From: Rhodanobacter glycinis
GTDB taxonomy: Bacteria > Pseudomonadota > Gammaproteobacteria > Xanthomonadales > Rhodanobacteraceae
DNA: 64,000 nucleotides
Assembly (NCBI RefSeq): GCF_006438785.1
Contig: NZ_RCZB01000003.1
Span: forward strand, 372,001-436,000
Direction: 5' to 3'
Shown here: positions 9,377 to 17,614 of the stretch, piece by piece
Position numbering within the stretch: position 1 is the first letter of the stretch
Layout: each line of letters starts with the position of its first letter
Notes under the pieces: model-generated
What the model was told of the DNA's origin: nothing
The model's database searches: none
What the model saw: the letters and a program-made list of their open reading frames with translations, nothing else
Position numbers and translations under genes: made by a program

Positions 9377-10363
9377 TCATCCGCCCCAGAATGCCGGCGA
9401 TGGCGGCAGCAGGAAGCCGCCCTGCAGACTCACGCCGTCGGGGTAGTCGTCCTGCAGCCAGAGCGGGCCGTCCAGGTCGATGAACTCCGCTTCGCGCGCG
9501 ATCTCCAGCGCCGGCGTGATGCCGAGCGAGGAACACACCATGCAGCCGGCCATGATCTTGAAACCGTCGACGCGCGCGGCCCGCAGCAGACGCCAAGCCT
9601 CGGTCAAGCCGCCGGTCTTGTCCAGCTTGATGTTGACCGCCTGATAGCGATCGCGCAGTCGCGGCAGGTCCGACGTCACATGGCAGGCTTCATCGGCGCA
9701 AATCGGAATGCGGCTGGAGAAACCCAGCAAGGCATCGTCCGCGTCCGCGGGCAGCGGTTGCTCCAGCAATTCGACACCGGCGCGCTCCAGCATCGGTTGC
9801 ATGTCGCGCAATAGTTCGATCGTCCAGCTTTCATTGGGATCGACCATGAGATGGGCGAGAGGTGCCGCCCGCCGCACGGCCTCGATCCGCGCCGCGGGGT
9901 CGTCGGCGTCGACCTTGATCTTGATCAGTCCGGCGCCGGCGATGCGGGACGCCGCCGCCGCCATTCGCTCTGGCGTGTCGATGCCGATGGTGATCGCACT
10001 GACCAGCGCGGACCGTGGTGGGCGCCCCAGTTGCACCCACACCGGCACCGAGCTGAGTTGCGACTCGAGATCCCACATCGCCGCGTCCAATGCATTGCGC
10101 GCGGCTCCCGGCGGCAGCCGTGCCTGCAACTCATCGCGCCCCATGCCGGCGACGAGTTCGGCGCGCAACGCCTCCATCTCCTCGATCACCGACGCCACCG
10201 ATTCGCCATAGCGCGCGTAGGGAACGGATTCGCCACGCCCGATTCGGCCCGCCTGGTGCAGCTCGACCGTCACCACGTCGGCGGCGTACTTGACCCCGCG
10301 TGCGATGCGGAAAGGCGCCACCAGCGGGAAGCTGCGCTGCGTGATACTCAGTTCGCGAAGCAT
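9377..10363 (-). CDS. dgcA: N-acetyl-D-glutamate racemase DgcA (enolase superfamily)
   Basis: Member of the dipeptide epimerase/muconate cycloisomerase branch of the enolase superfamily, 328 residues. Catalytic and metal ligands are present: KIK (Lys148/Lys150), Asp175 in MVDPNESW, Glu201 in EQPLPAD, Asp224 in CADEAC, and the second catalytic lysine region NIKLDKTGG (246-249). Such proteins were first called L-Ala-D/L-Glu epimerases, but the one directly fused by overlap to DgcN is the N-acetyl-D-glutamate racemase of the D-glutamate catabolic route. Here its ATG lies 16 bases inside dgcN, so the two are translationally coupled. gltS is next on the strand. Substrate is inferred from context. 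Confidence 0.85.
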   Translation of the reverse strand: MLRELSITQRSFPLVAPFRIARGVKYAADVVTVELHQAGRIGRGESVPYARYGESVASVIEEMEALRAELVAGMGRDELQARLPPGAARNALDAAMWDLESQLSSVPVWVQLGRPPRSALVSAITIGIDTPERMAAAASRIAGAGLIKIKVDADDPAARIEAVRRAAPLAHLMVDPNESWTIELLRDMQPMLERAGVELLEQPLPADADDALLGFSSRIPICADEACHVTSDLPRLRDRYQAVNIKLDKTGGLTEAWRLLRAARVDGFKIMAGCMVCSSLGITPALEIAREAEFIDLDGPLWLQDDYPDGVSLQGGFLLPPSPAFWGG

Positions 10364-11391
10364 GCGAGCAAGTTGTCCACGATGGACTCGACACCCATGA
10401 TGACCGGGTCCTGACAGGGCAGCTGGAGTAGATCACTGATCTGCCGGCAGGTCGCCAGCGCTTCCGGCGCCGACAGGCTGGAGGTGTTGAGTGCGACACC
10501 GACCGCCTTGACGGCCGGGTTGGTCAGGCGCGCGGCGACGAGGTTGGCTTCGAGGCAACGCTTAAGCTCGGGCACCGGATAACCGGGCAGGCCGCGCATG
10601 TGACGTCGAGTGGGTTCGTGGCACAACACCAGCGCATCAGGCTGGGCGCCATGCAGCAAGCCGAGTGACACGCCGGCGTAGGAAGGATGGAACAGCGAAC
10701 CCTGGCCTTCGATCAAGTCCCAGCCGTCGTCGCTGCGTGCCGGCGAAATCCATTCGGCGCCGCCGGAGATGAAATCGGCGACCACTGCATCGATCGGCAC
10801 GCCGGAACCGGCGATGAAAATGCCGGTCTGGCCGGTGGCGCGAAAATCCGCCGCACAGCCGCGCTGGCGCATGGCACGCTCCAGCGCGAGTGTGGTGTAC
10901 ATCTTGCCGACCGAGCAGTCCGTACCCACCGTAAGCAGCCGTCGACCGGCGCGCGGGCGACCGTTGCCGACCGGTATGCCCGGCGCGGGGTCGCGGGCAT
11001 CGAACAGCACGCGACCATTGCGCCGGGCGGCCGCCACGATCTCCGGATTCTCGCGCAGCTTCTGGTGCAGCCCGGCGACCACGTTGAGGCCGGCGTCCAG
11101 CGCCGCGATGGTGTCGGCGATGATCTCCGGCGCCATCATGCCACCGGCGTTCGCGGTGCCGATCATCATGGTGTTCGCGCCTTTGGCCTTGGCCTGGGCC
11201 ATGCTGATGTCGGGCAGACCGAGCGTGGGCTTGCAGTCGCGGTGACGGTACTGGCCGACACACCACTCCGGGCGCCAGTAGGCCACGCCCCTGGCCGTCT
11301 TGATGGCCAAATCATCGGCCGGGTTGCCCAGGTACAGCAGGTAAGGCGGGCCCCAGTGGCCAGGCAGGGTCGCATCGCCATGATTTGACAT
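10348..11391 (-). CDS. dgcN: D-glutamate N-acetyltransferase DgcN (DUF1611 family)
   Basis: Predicted to acetylate D-glutamate so that DgcA can racemise it to N-acetyl-L-glutamate. The 347-residue protein from ATG 11391 has the DUF1611 form: an N-terminal domain with YLGNPADDLAIKTARGVAYW, then a P-loop domain with GTDCSVGKMYTTLAL (G-x4-GK-M) and DLIEGQGSLFHPSYAGVSLGLLHG, then CHEPTRRH and VGVALNTSSL. The start was chosen for its family-like N-terminus and GGAG ten bases upstream; a longer frame upstream shows no similarity. It overlaps dgcA and stands 257 bases below ggt, a gap without any recognisable gene or promoter. Confidence 0.85.
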   Translation of the reverse strand: MSNHGDATLPGHWGPPYLLYLGNPADDLAIKTARGVAYWRPEWCVGQYRHRDCKPTLGLPDISMAQAKAKGANTMMIGTANAGGMMAPEIIADTIAALDAGLNVVAGLHQKLRENPEIVAAARRNGRVLFDARDPAPGIPVGNGRPRAGRRLLTVGTDCSVGKMYTTLALERAMRQRGCAADFRATGQTGIFIAGSGVPIDAVVADFISGGAEWISPARSDDGWDLIEGQGSLFHPSYAGVSLGLLHGAQPDALVLCHEPTRRHMRGLPGYPVPELKRCLEANLVAARLTNPAVKAVGVALNTSSLSAPEALATCRQISDLLQLPCQDPVIMGVESIVDNLLACFAN

Positions 11392-11648
11392 GAAAGGGTT
11401 ACTCCACTTGACGGACACGCCGTCGACCAGATGAAGGGTGCCCGCGCTGACCGCTTTCCAACCGGTGGCGACGGATCGTCCGGATGGGCAGCCGCGGGTG
11501 ACGCTGAAATGCACGAACCTTGCGGGAATATCCAGTGTGTCGGGCGGACCTGTGCCGCGCAGGCCACCCCATCAGCGCGAGGGTTGGCCGGCGATCCCTC
11601 TGTTCGCCCTGGCCACGCCGCTCTTTCCCGGCAACGCCGGCGCATGAC

Positions 11649-13421
11649 TCAATGGATGGTTTCGACCTTGCCCAGCCCGTTGGGGTTGCGCGGATCGCTG
11701 GCCGCCGACTTGACGTTGGTCGTCTTGTCCCAGACCACCACATTCATGTTGCCCCACGAATCCTTGTCGTTGATTTCGTAGCCCATCGCTTTCAGCTTTG
11801 CGAGCACGTCGGCCGGGATATCGCTACCGGATTCGATGTCGACGCGGTCGGGCATGAACTGGTGATGGATGCGCTTTTGCGCGGTGATCTCGCCGGCATT
11901 CTTGCCGTCGATGAAGGCGAGGATGCCTTCGAACACCTGGGTGATGATGGTCGAGCCGCCGGGCGAGCCGATCACCGCCAGGCGATCCTTGCCGATGACG
12001 AAACTGGGTGTCATCGACGACAGCATCCGCTTACCGCCGACCGGTGCGTTGGCGGAGCCGCCGATCAGGCCGAACGCGTTGGGCTGGCCGGACACCAGGG
12101 CGAAGTCGTCCATCTCGTTGTTCAGCAGCACACCGGTTTTTCCGGCGACGAAACCGGAGCCCAGCGTGGTGTTGACCGTGGCGGTCATCGACACCATGTT
12201 GCCGTCCTTGTCGATGATCGAGTAGTGCGTGGTATGCATGCCCGGATCCTTCGCATGCACCGACGGCAGCCACGCCGACTTGGTGGCCTGCTCGGGCAGG
12301 ATGCTCTGGCGTAACCCGTCGGCGTAGTAAGGCGAAAGCAGCATGTCCAGCGGCATCTTCACGAAATCGGGATCGCCCAGGTATTCGTTGTGATCGCGGA
12401 AGGCGCGGCGCATCGCCTCGACGAGGTAATGGATGCGGTGGGCCTCATCCATGCTCTTGAGATCGATCGGCGCGAGGATGTTCAGCATCTCGGCGAGCGC
12501 CACGCCGCCGGAAGACGGCGGTGGTGCCGTGACGATCTTGTAGCCGGCGTAAGTCAGCTCGATCGGTGACCGCTCCTTCGCCTGATAGCTCGCCAGATCG
12601 GCGAGCGTCCAGGTGCCGCCGGACGCCTTGACCGCCCTGACCAGCTCCTTCGCCACGGCACCCTTGTAGAAACCGTCCGCGCCTCTTTCGGCGATGGCTT
12701 TCAGCGTCGCGGCCTGACCCGGATCGCGGAAGATATCGGTCGTCTGCGGTGCCTTGCCACCGGGAAAGAATTTGCCAGCCGAGGCCGGGTACCGACGCAA
12801 CACCTCGGCCTCGCGCCCGATGGAGCGGACCAGCGGACTGCTGGGATGGAACCCTTTGTCAGCCAGCCGGATCGCCGGACGCAACGACACGGCAAGCGGC
12901 ACTTTTCCGTACTTGCCGGCCATGTAGGCCAGGCCTGCCGGCATGCCGGGAATGCCGGCAGCGAGTGGGCCGTGGAGCGACGTGTCGCGGTTGGGGGTAC
13001 CGTCGGCCTTGCGATAATCAGCTTCGCGCACCGCCTGCGGCGCCATCTCGCGCGCGTCGATGAAGGTGTCCTTGCCGGTGGCCGCATCATGAATCAGGGC
13101 AAGAAAGCCGCCGCCCAGGCCCGAGGCTTCCGGCTGCACCACCGACAGCGACGTGGCCACGGCAATCGCGGCATCGACCGCGTTGCCACCCTGGGCGAGG
13201 GTTTCGAAACCGGCTTCGGTGGCCAGGGCATTGGCGCTGGCGATCGCGGCGGTGGTGGTTGTCGCGGTCCGGGGCGCCGCGGTGTCTTGCGCATACGCCA
13301 GCACGCCGAATGTGGCTATCGCCACCACCAGGACGGGTTGGTACCAGCGCAAGGTGCGGCGGCTCAGTGTCGCCCGGCAGGCTGGCTTTGCATGGGATCG
13401 CGGTGTGTTTCGGTCGGACAT
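11649..13421 (-). CDS. ggt: Gamma-glutamyltransferase (Ntn hydrolase proenzyme)
   Basis: Secreted enzyme of 590 residues that hydrolyses or transfers gamma-glutamyl groups of glutathione, gamma-glutamyl peptides or poly-gamma-glutamate. An N-terminal hydrophobic signal segment (about residues 26-42, ending at AYAQ) points to the periplasm. The autoprocessing site is TTHYS with the nucleophile at Thr397, followed by NTTLGSGFVAGKTGVLLNNEMDDFA; the small-subunit GGSTIITQVFEGIL glycine motif is also intact. Its position between a TonB-dependent receptor and DgcN/DgcA/GltS suggests it releases glutamate from an imported polymer or peptide. Its upstream 97 bases match a second copy at 16386-16482. 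Confidence 0.95.
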   Translation of the reverse strand: MSDRNTPRSHAKPACRATLSRRTLRWYQPVLVVAIATFGVLAYAQDTAAPRTATTTTAAIASANALATEAGFETLAQGGNAVDAAIAVATSLSVVQPEASGLGGGFLALIHDAATGKDTFIDAREMAPQAVREADYRKADGTPNRDTSLHGPLAAGIPGMPAGLAYMAGKYGKVPLAVSLRPAIRLADKGFHPSSPLVRSIGREAEVLRRYPASAGKFFPGGKAPQTTDIFRDPGQAATLKAIAERGADGFYKGAVAKELVRAVKASGGTWTLADLASYQAKERSPIELTYAGYKIVTAPPPSSGGVALAEMLNILAPIDLKSMDEAHRIHYLVEAMRRAFRDHNEYLGDPDFVKMPLDMLLSPYYADGLRQSILPEQATKSAWLPSVHAKDPGMHTTHYSIIDKDGNMVSMTATVNTTLGSGFVAGKTGVLLNNEMDDFALVSGQPNAFGLIGGSANAPVGGKRMLSSMTPSFVIGKDRLAVIGSPGGSTIITQVFEGILAFIDGKNAGEITAQKRIHHQFMPDRVDIESGSDIPADVLAKLKAMGYEINDKDSWGNMNVVVWDKTTNVKSAASDPRNPNGLGKVETIH

Positions 13422-13515
13422 TCGTTCACCCTCCAGAGTATGGGTCGAGCATAGTCACAGGCAGGCAGATGCCACCAATGAAAAGACCGCTGCGTTGCAT
13501 AACTGACGGTTGTGG
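13419..13515 (-). promoter_or_regulatory. ggt start region with promoter, copy A of a duplicated control block
   Basis: On the minus strand, TTATGCAA (13495-13502) lies upstream of a weak sigma-70-like pair: TTGGTG (13473-13478) and TATGCT (13448-13453), 19 bases apart. The dyad-like TTATGCAA is about 55 bases above the expected start of transcription, a normal position for a LysR-type activator. The whole block, up to the ATG, aligns without gaps to copy B at 16386-16482, roughly three quarters identical by eye, and these three elements are conserved with identical spacing. Confidence 0.6.
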
Positions 13516-13568
13516 ATGTCATCACACTGCAAGATGACGACGGGACCGTGCCGCGCAGGTTCCGGCAA

Positions 13569-13600
13569 ACAAAAGCCCCGACATGGGCCGGGGCTTTTGT
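13569..13600 (-). terminator. Rho-independent terminator after the TonB-dependent receptor
   Basis: Perfect 12-bp stem (13569-13580 with 13589-13600) around an 8-base loop; read on the minus strand the stem is GC-rich at its base and runs out in TTTTGT. It lies 20 bases after the receptor stop codon and before the ggt promoter, so ggt is likely transcribed from its own promoter. Confidence 0.85.
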
Positions 13601-13620
13601 CGCGTCAGAGCAAACCGGAT

Positions 13621-16110
13621 CTACCAGTGGTACTGGACTTTGCCGTATACGAACGCGCCCTGGAAGCCGAATGGCGAGCTCGACGAATACGGAAACGCGC
13701 CGTTCTGATCGCTGTCCTGGCGGGTCTTTTCCGGATAGGTGTTGAGCACGTTGTCGCTGCCCACGGTGAACGTCCATTGATCCAGGCTGTAGCTCACCGC
13801 AAGATCGATGAGCCATTTGTGCGGGTACACCTGATCGTCCAGGTAGCTCGTCGAACCGTATGAAGTGATACGGCCATAGCGGGTCGCGGTGCCCGTCACC
13901 CCCCAGCGCCCCAGGTTGTACGTCTCGGTCAGAATCACCTTGCTGCGCGGCGCGGTGTCGGCAAGCAGGCCCTTCGTGGCGCTGCGGTTGAGGCGCAGGA
14001 AGATGGCGCCCAGCGAGTCGAGCACGGCGGGGTTCGGACGGACGCCGGTGACCTTGTTCTTGTTGTAGGTCGCAGACAGTGTCGTCATCAACGTGCCGCC
14101 GTTGCTGAAGTCACTGCGGTAGCTGGATACCCAGTCGACGCCCTGGCTGCGCACGTCCCCCGCGTTGGTGAAGTAGGCGACGCCGCTGTACTGCAGGTTG
14201 CTGACGCCGTTGGCGGCCAGGTAGGCCTTCACGGCCGGGGTCGAAGTGGAAATCGAGCTCGACAGTGCGATGCGGTCGCTGACGCTGATCTGGTAGGCGT
14301 CGATGCTCAAACTGAGCGCATCGGTCGGATTCCACACCATGCCGAACGTGTAATTGCGGGATTTTTCCGGCTTCAACGGTTCACTGCCAAGCAACATGGC
14401 GATGGGGTTGCCTACCGGCACCAGTCCGCGCAGGTAGATGCCTGGTGGCAGGCCCAGTGAATTGCCGGCGCCAAAAGATGCCGACGTGGTTTCCGAGTAA
14501 TGCTGCTGGCCCAGTGTCGGCGCGCGAAATCCGGTCGAGGCGCTGCCGCGCAGGGCGAACGTATCGGTGAAATCGAAGCGCGCCGACAGCGCGCCGGACG
14601 TGGTGGTGCCGAAGTCCGAATAGTCCTCGTGGCGCGCTGCCAGGGAAACGCCCAACTTGTCCGTGAGATTGGTTTCCAGCTGGACGTATTCGGCCAGATC
14701 CTTGCGCGCCACCGACATCGCGTCCTGCGGTCCCCAGCCGGCAAAGCCCTGGGCGCCGCCGCGCACGCCGGAGGTGCCGACATAGTACGAACCCGGCTCG
14801 CCCGCCTCGACGTTGTAGGCCTGGCGCAGCCATTGCGTACCGAAGGAGACGGTCACCGGATTGGGCAACCAGCCGACGTGCATCTCCTTGGAAATGTCGA
14901 TATCGAACGTCTGCTGCGTTGCCGTCAGAGTGCCGTCGTGGAAGCCGGTCGGGCTGCTGCCGAAGTCGTTCAGCAGCGCGTAGTTGGTGGTGTTGAGGGT
15001 GCTGTAGAAAACCCGGTTGCCGCCGTAGTTCGCGCTGACGTCCCAGTGCCAGCCATTCGCCACGCCGCGCAGTCCGGCGACCAGCGAGCGGTCGATCGAG
15101 ACGCCATGTTCCTTCGGCAGAAAGCCGTCCGGATAGACCAGCCCGATCAACGCGTTGTTCGGGCTCGGCGTATTGGTGCCGTAGCGGAAGAACCCGCGCG
15201 GCTCGCCGACGCGGCGCCCGTAATGTCCGAACGCGTAGAACTGCACGCCGGGGGTGATGTCGTATTGCGTGTTGAGCAGCAGGTTCTGGTTCTTGAACGA
15301 TACCGCGCCGAACTGGAACTTCGCACCCAGCTGGGTGAAGCCGGGGCGGCGGTCCACGCCGGCGCGGTTGGTCGGACTCTGGTTGCTCTTCTCCATGGCG
15401 AAGCGCATCCAGCCCTTGTCGCCGCCCAGCGGAAAACCGAAATTGGCCGAGCCCTGCCATTGCCGTCCGTCGCCCGCCGAATACTGCCCGCCGGTGGCCT
15501 GCACGTCGCCGCCTTCGGCACCTTTTTTCAGGATGATGTTGATCACGCCGGCCAGCGCGTCCGAACCGTATTGCGCCGACGCACCGTCGCGCAGCACTTC
15601 GACATGGTCGATGGCAGACATCGGGATGGTGTTGAGGTCGATGCCCTGCGAGCCTTGGCCGATCTGGCCAAGGCTCAGCAACAGCGCACCGGAATGCCAG
15701 CGCTTGCCGTTCACCAACACCAGTACCTGGTCCGGCGAAAGCCCGCGCAACTGGAAGGGTCGCTGGAACGCAAAGGTGTCCGACGCCGGTGCAAACGGAA
15801 AATTCAGCGAGGGAATGGCTCGCGCGAGCGCCTGGGTCAGGTCGATCGTGCCGGTCTGTTTCAAGACATCGGCGGAGATCACGTCGATCGGCGTCAGCGA
15901 CGAGCTTTCCGTGCGGTTGCCGGCACGCGTGCCGGTTACCACCACCGGGCCCAGGTTCTTTGCCTTGGCCGGTGTCGCGGTGGGTGTCGTGGCCATTGCA
16001 TCGCTCGACGCCTGCGGGCTCGCATTCTGCGCCGCCGCCGTGTGGGTGAGTGCAAGCAATACCGCAGCAGTCAGCAGGGTCGGAGTGATCCGACCGGAAC
16101 GCTTGTTCAT
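13621..16110 (-). CDS. TonB-dependent outer membrane receptor
   Basis: Protein of 829 residues with an N-terminal signal peptide (cleavage probably after TAAA at about 27), a plug domain beginning at VVVTGTRAGNR and including LRGLSPDQVLVLVNGKRWH, HVEVLRDGASAQYGSDALAGVINIIL, and a beta-barrel ending in the aromatic C-terminus VQYHW. Substrate is unknown from sequence. It lies in one direction with ggt, dgcN, dgcA and gltS, so a gamma-glutamyl peptide or polymer is the best guess. The start ATG overlaps the stop of a 93-codon ggt remnant (ATGA), and GGGGGG stands six bases ahead of it. A strong terminator follows the gene. Confidence 0.92.
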   Translation of the reverse strand: MNKRSGRITPTLLTAAVLLALTHTAAAQNASPQASSDAMATTPTATPAKAKNLGPVVVTGTRAGNRTESSSLTPIDVISADVLKQTGTIDLTQALARAIPSLNFPFAPASDTFAFQRPFQLRGLSPDQVLVLVNGKRWHSGALLLSLGQIGQGSQGIDLNTIPMSAIDHVEVLRDGASAQYGSDALAGVINIILKKGAEGGDVQATGGQYSAGDGRQWQGSANFGFPLGGDKGWMRFAMEKSNQSPTNRAGVDRRPGFTQLGAKFQFGAVSFKNQNLLLNTQYDITPGVQFYAFGHYGRRVGEPRGFFRYGTNTPSPNNALIGLVYPDGFLPKEHGVSIDRSLVAGLRGVANGWHWDVSANYGGNRVFYSTLNTTNYALLNDFGSSPTGFHDGTLTATQQTFDIDISKEMHVGWLPNPVTVSFGTQWLRQAYNVEAGEPGSYYVGTSGVRGGAQGFAGWGPQDAMSVARKDLAEYVQLETNLTDKLGVSLAARHEDYSDFGTTTSGALSARFDFTDTFALRGSASTGFRAPTLGQQHYSETTSASFGAGNSLGLPPGIYLRGLVPVGNPIAMLLGSEPLKPEKSRNYTFGMVWNPTDALSLSIDAYQISVSDRIALSSSISTSTPAVKAYLAANGVSNLQYSGVAYFTNAGDVRSQGVDWVSSYRSDFSNGGTLMTTLSATYNKNKVTGVRPNPAVLDSLGAIFLRLNRSATKGLLADTAPRSKVILTETYNLGRWGVTGTATRYGRITSYGSTSYLDDQVYPHKWLIDLAVSYSLDQWTFTVGSDNVLNTYPEKTRQDSDQNGAFPYSSSSPFGFQGAFVYGKVQYHW

Positions 16111-16388
16111 GAAATTCCCCCCAAGTGTTTTACCGCAACAAAACCGCCGCAGGCCAAAGCGCTCGCATGGCTTTGCCAGTCAACGGATGTACCCCTGTAG
16201 ATGTTCTCGAAGCCTGCTTCGATCGCGAACCTGTTCTCGCCGGCGATCGCGGCGGCACCGTCCTGCATACGGGGCGGCAGGCTGGTTGCCATCGAGAGCA
16301 CAGGCCGGTGCGACCGCAAGGTGCTGCAGTACGGTTTCGCCCCCCAGGCCGACCCTGCATATTGTCGCGGCGTGTTTCGATCGGACAT
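16107..16388 (-). pseudogene. Degenerate copy of the ggt 5' end, now a leader ORF coupled to the receptor gene
   Basis: An open frame of 93 codons begins MSDRNTPR, identical in its first eight residues to gamma-glutamyltransferase, and later shows PVL..AT, AAIA..N.. and EAGFE at equivalent places; the rest has drifted and the catalytic part is absent. Its stop overlaps the start of the TonB-dependent receptor as ATGA. It follows copy B of the ggt control block, so it keeps a promoter and a start codon. It is either a relic left by a duplication or a short leader used to translate the receptor. It cannot be an active enzyme. Confidence 0.7.
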
Positions 16389-16482
16389 TCGCTCCCCCTC
16401 GCAGCACGAGGTTGAGCATAGACACAGGCAAGCGAAAGCCACCAATGAAAAGACCGGCACTTTGCATAACTGAAGGTTGTGG
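16386..16482 (-). promoter_or_regulatory. Copy B of the duplicated control block, upstream of the receptor gene
   Basis: Minus-strand elements TTATGCAA (16462-16469), TTGGTG (16440-16445) and TATGCT (16415-16420) stand at the same distances from the start codon as in copy A (74, 52 and 27 bases). It likely drives the leader ORF and the TonB-dependent receptor. The LysR gene ends 34 bases further upstream, and its product is the natural candidate to bind both copies. Confidence 0.6.
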
Positions 16483-16515
16483 GCGCTTGGCCTCGAACGG
16501 GCGAGCGAGCTGTCT

Positions 16516-17418
16516 TCAGGCCGGCGCCAGCATGTGCTGGGCAAGCTGGCGCACCAGGCTGAGGAAATGTTTCTGCACCGGGTTCAGCGGACTGTCCAAC
16601 CGGTAGACCGCATAAAGCACAACGTCCAGCTGCAGCTTCAGCGGACGCGTTTGCACGGCTTTCCCGCTACTGCGCGATGCCGTGAAGGGATCGACCAGTG
16701 CCAGGCCTTCGCCCTGCGCGACGAGTGCATACGCCAGCTGGTAGGTCTGTACCCAGACCGAGGTCTGTGGTGCCGGAACCACTTGGGTCAGGTGGCTTTG
16801 CAACATGCGGCCCAGCGCATCCTGCATGGCGATACCGATCATCGGCTGGCCGGCCAGCGCGGTGACCGGCAACGGTTGCGCGAGCTCCGCGGCCGACCAC
16901 CAGCCGGGCGGAGCGATGACCATGACATGTCCGTGGCACAACGGCTCCTGGCGCAGTCCCTGGTGACCGGCGTCCTGCAGCGTGAGGCCGATGTCGGCCT
17001 CGTGGAGCATCAGCGATTCGCACATTTCCGCCGAGTGCTGGGTAAACAGTTCAGCGGTAGTGCCCGGGAAAGCCTTGCGCAACATTGTGGTCGCATCAGG
17101 CACCAGCGCCTGCGCCAGCGTCGGTGTGCAGGTCACCCGCAACGGATAGCTTTCCGGACGGCCGATGTTCGCGGTGAGACGCTGCAGGCCGTGCAGGTCC
17201 TGGATGATCTTCTCGACGCGGTGGCGCAGCAGCAGTGCTTCCTGCGTCGGCTGCAGACGTCCGCGCACGCGGCTGAACAAGGCGAAGCCGAGTTGGTGTT
17301 CGGCGTGCTGCAAGGCCTTGCTGGCGGCTGGCTGCGAAATGTTCAGCAGGTCGGCCGCACCGGTCAGGCTACCGGTGGTCAACACGGCATGGAACAGTTC
17401 GATATGGCGCAGACGCAT
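16516..17418 (-). CDS. LysR-family transcriptional regulator of the gamma-glutamyl/D-glutamate cluster
   Basis: Protein of 300 residues. The winged helix-turn-helix is at residues 1-60, with LTGAADLLNISQPAASKALQHAE as the recognition region, and the effector domain occupies residues 90-290, including GYPLRVTCTPTLAQALVPDA-like first strand and the TALAGQPMIGIAMQDALG hinge. It lies at the head of the minus-strand cluster and points the same way as its presumed targets, not divergently. The two conserved TTATGCAA sites downstream make autonomous control of the receptor and ggt plausible. The ligand is unknown; D- or L-glutamate is an inference from the neighbouring genes. Confidence 0.9.
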   Translation of the reverse strand: MRLRHIELFHAVLTTGSLTGAADLLNISQPAASKALQHAEHQLGFALFSRVRGRLQPTQEALLLRHRVEKIIQDLHGLQRLTANIGRPESYPLRVTCTPTLAQALVPDATTMLRKAFPGTTAELFTQHSAEMCESLMLHEADIGLTLQDAGHQGLRQEPLCHGHVMVIAPPGWWSAAELAQPLPVTALAGQPMIGIAMQDALGRMLQSHLTQVVPAPQTSVWVQTYQLAYALVAQGEGLALVDPFTASRSSGKAVQTRPLKLQLDVVLYAVYRLDSPLNPVQKHFLSLVRQLAQHMLAPA

Positions 17419-17614
17419 GTCGGTTTCTCGCCCCTTGCGCCACGGCGGCGATGGTGCCCGAGTGCAGCATAGGAGCTGTTGCGACGCAAGCTTTCGCGAT
17501 GAACGCCCGGGCAGGTACCCGCGGGTATTGCGGGCTATCTGGCAGGCCGAACGCCGGCTTCACCGTCTGGCGAAAAGATACCGGTCGCACGGTCTCTCCT
17601 GCCCATGAGTGGGC

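Noticed and set aside
11392..11648. A possible extra gene or promoter between dgcN and ggt
   Set aside because: Minus-strand frames there have no start with a ribosome binding site and no family similarity; no -10/-35 pair was found.
14500..16606. Plus-strand open frames within the receptor gene
   Set aside because: The receptor on the minus strand has plug, barrel and signal peptide; these frames lack any recognisable motif.
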